From Acidobacteriaceae bacterium dw_441 (GTDB lineage Bacteria > Acidobacteriota > Terriglobia > Terriglobales > Acidobacteriaceae): a stretch of DNA of 64,000 nucleotides. Shown one piece after another: positions 63,822 to 64,000 of the stretch; position 1 is the stretch's first letter, and each line of letters begins with the position of its first letter. The position numbers were made by a program, and so were the translations under genes. The notes beneath the pieces are model-generated. The model did not search any database, had not been told where the DNA came from, and saw nothing but the letters and a program-made list of their open reading frames with translations. The stretch lies in assembly GCA_018449715.1 (NCBI GenBank), contig JAAVVA010000003.1:62001-126000 (forward strand), read 5' to 3'.

Positions 63822-64000
63822 ATGGAAGATCATCGCGTACAGAAGGGCCAAGCAAAAGAGGATCAGGTCACAGCTGCGATCGAGAAGGTGACATCGCAGG
63901 CTCCGTCAAGTCTGTTTTTAGCTGCGGCAGTCGGATCTATGGGAGCCTCACTTGCCTTGAAATTCCTGAAGAAGGAACATGAGGCACTTTTTGTCGGTCA
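63822..64000 (+). CDS. Hypothetical membrane protein, cut by the window edge
   Basis: The start is ATG at 63822 with GGAGGTG a few bases upstream. The visible 59 residues have a charged N-terminus (EDHRVQKGQAKEDQ), a helix SSLFLAAAVGSMGASLAL that is probably transmembrane, and end in EHEALFVGQ at the edge. Small acidobacterial membrane proteins with a similar SLFL...LFVGQ pattern are familiar to me as hypothetical proteins, but function is unknown. The 3' end lies outside the window. Confidence 0.75.
   Translation, partial: MEDHRVQKGQAKEDQVTAAIEKVTSQAPSSLFLAAAVGSMGASLALKFLKKEHEALFVG

Noticed and set aside
1..64000. Mobile element, phage, CRISPR array, tRNA or rRNA
   Set aside because: I saw no transposase or integrase, no regular spaced repeats, and no tRNA or rRNA signatures by eye; a tRNA scan and repeat search would settle this.

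Overview
The window looks like a chromosomal segment of a soil acidobacterium, most likely class Terriglobia (Granulicella, Edaphobacter or Terriglobus type). I infer this from moderate GC content, strong GGAGG-type ribosome sites, and a mix of small stress proteins and signalling families that I associate with that group: DUF3300, DUF4136, DUF2252, DUF3185, short receiver proteins with an LLFSGQA motif, and a Cys/His-rich 68-residue protein. There is a Gram-negative outer-membrane assembly locus. I saw no rRNA, tRNA, CRISPR array, transposase or phage gene. The genus is an inference and not proven.

Layout. 0.1-5.2 kb: a GAF-PAS-GGDEF-EAL protein, a membrane-anchored short-chain dehydrogenase and a class II photolyase. 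5.7-8.9 kb: a triple-BON periplasmic protein, Hsp20, DUF3300 and DUF4136 envelope proteins. 9.0-12.0 kb (minus): a tightly overlapping operon of PIG-L deacetylase, NodS-like methyltransferase, glycosyltransferase and acyl-CoA-dehydrogenase-like protein. 12.1-18.0 kb: large catalase KatE, DUF3185, a PA2169-type four-helix protein, a receiver protein, DUF2252 and a YciE-type ferritin-like protein. 18.4-26.5 kb: a UvrA-like ATPase, a degraded DUF2252 copy, a PAS histidine kinase with receiver partner, an MscS channel and a Na+/H+ antiporter. 27-39 kb: a CsbD-like protein, a His-rich micropeptide, a SYLF protein, an Omp85 (BamA-type) protein with a frameshifted TamB, a BrkB-type membrane protein, DUF481 and a remnant of a LigD locus. 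39.5-46.2 kb: DUF72, a radical SAM/aldolase cassette, split ATP-dependent ligase and LigD polymerase, and a gene graveyard. 46.4-53.2 kb: an uncharacterised protein, a Crp/Fnr regulator, oleate hydratase between two D-2-hydroxyacid dehydrogenases, CsbD and DUF3309. 53.4-64 kb: a KaiC-like/PAS-kinase operon led by a paralogue of the uncharacterised protein, a PAS-GGDEF-EAL protein, a proton P-type ATPase, a flavin reductase, the Cys/His protein and a truncated membrane protein.

Read as a whole, this is an accretion zone for general-stress functions: peroxide (KatE, ferritin-like), DNA damage (photolyase, UvrA-like, LigD/ligase), protein folding (Hsp20), osmotic and pH homeostasis (MscS, antiporter, H+-ATPase), envelope upkeep (BON, BamA/TamB, SYLF, DUF481) and c-di-GMP or two-component control. 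Several of these families belong to the RpoS or osmotic-stress regulons of enterobacteria, but no sigma factor is encoded here. Three degraded gene pieces each have an intact paralogue inside the same 64 kb, so the region has been reshaped by duplication, inversion and decay rather than by a recognisable mobile element.

The least understood parts are the three-gene unit at 53.4-57.0 kb (unknown protein with a probable CTG start, KaiC-like double ATPase, PAS histidine kinase), the four-gene overlapping operon at 9.0-12.0 kb, and the radical SAM/class II aldolase pair at 40.9-42.7 kb.
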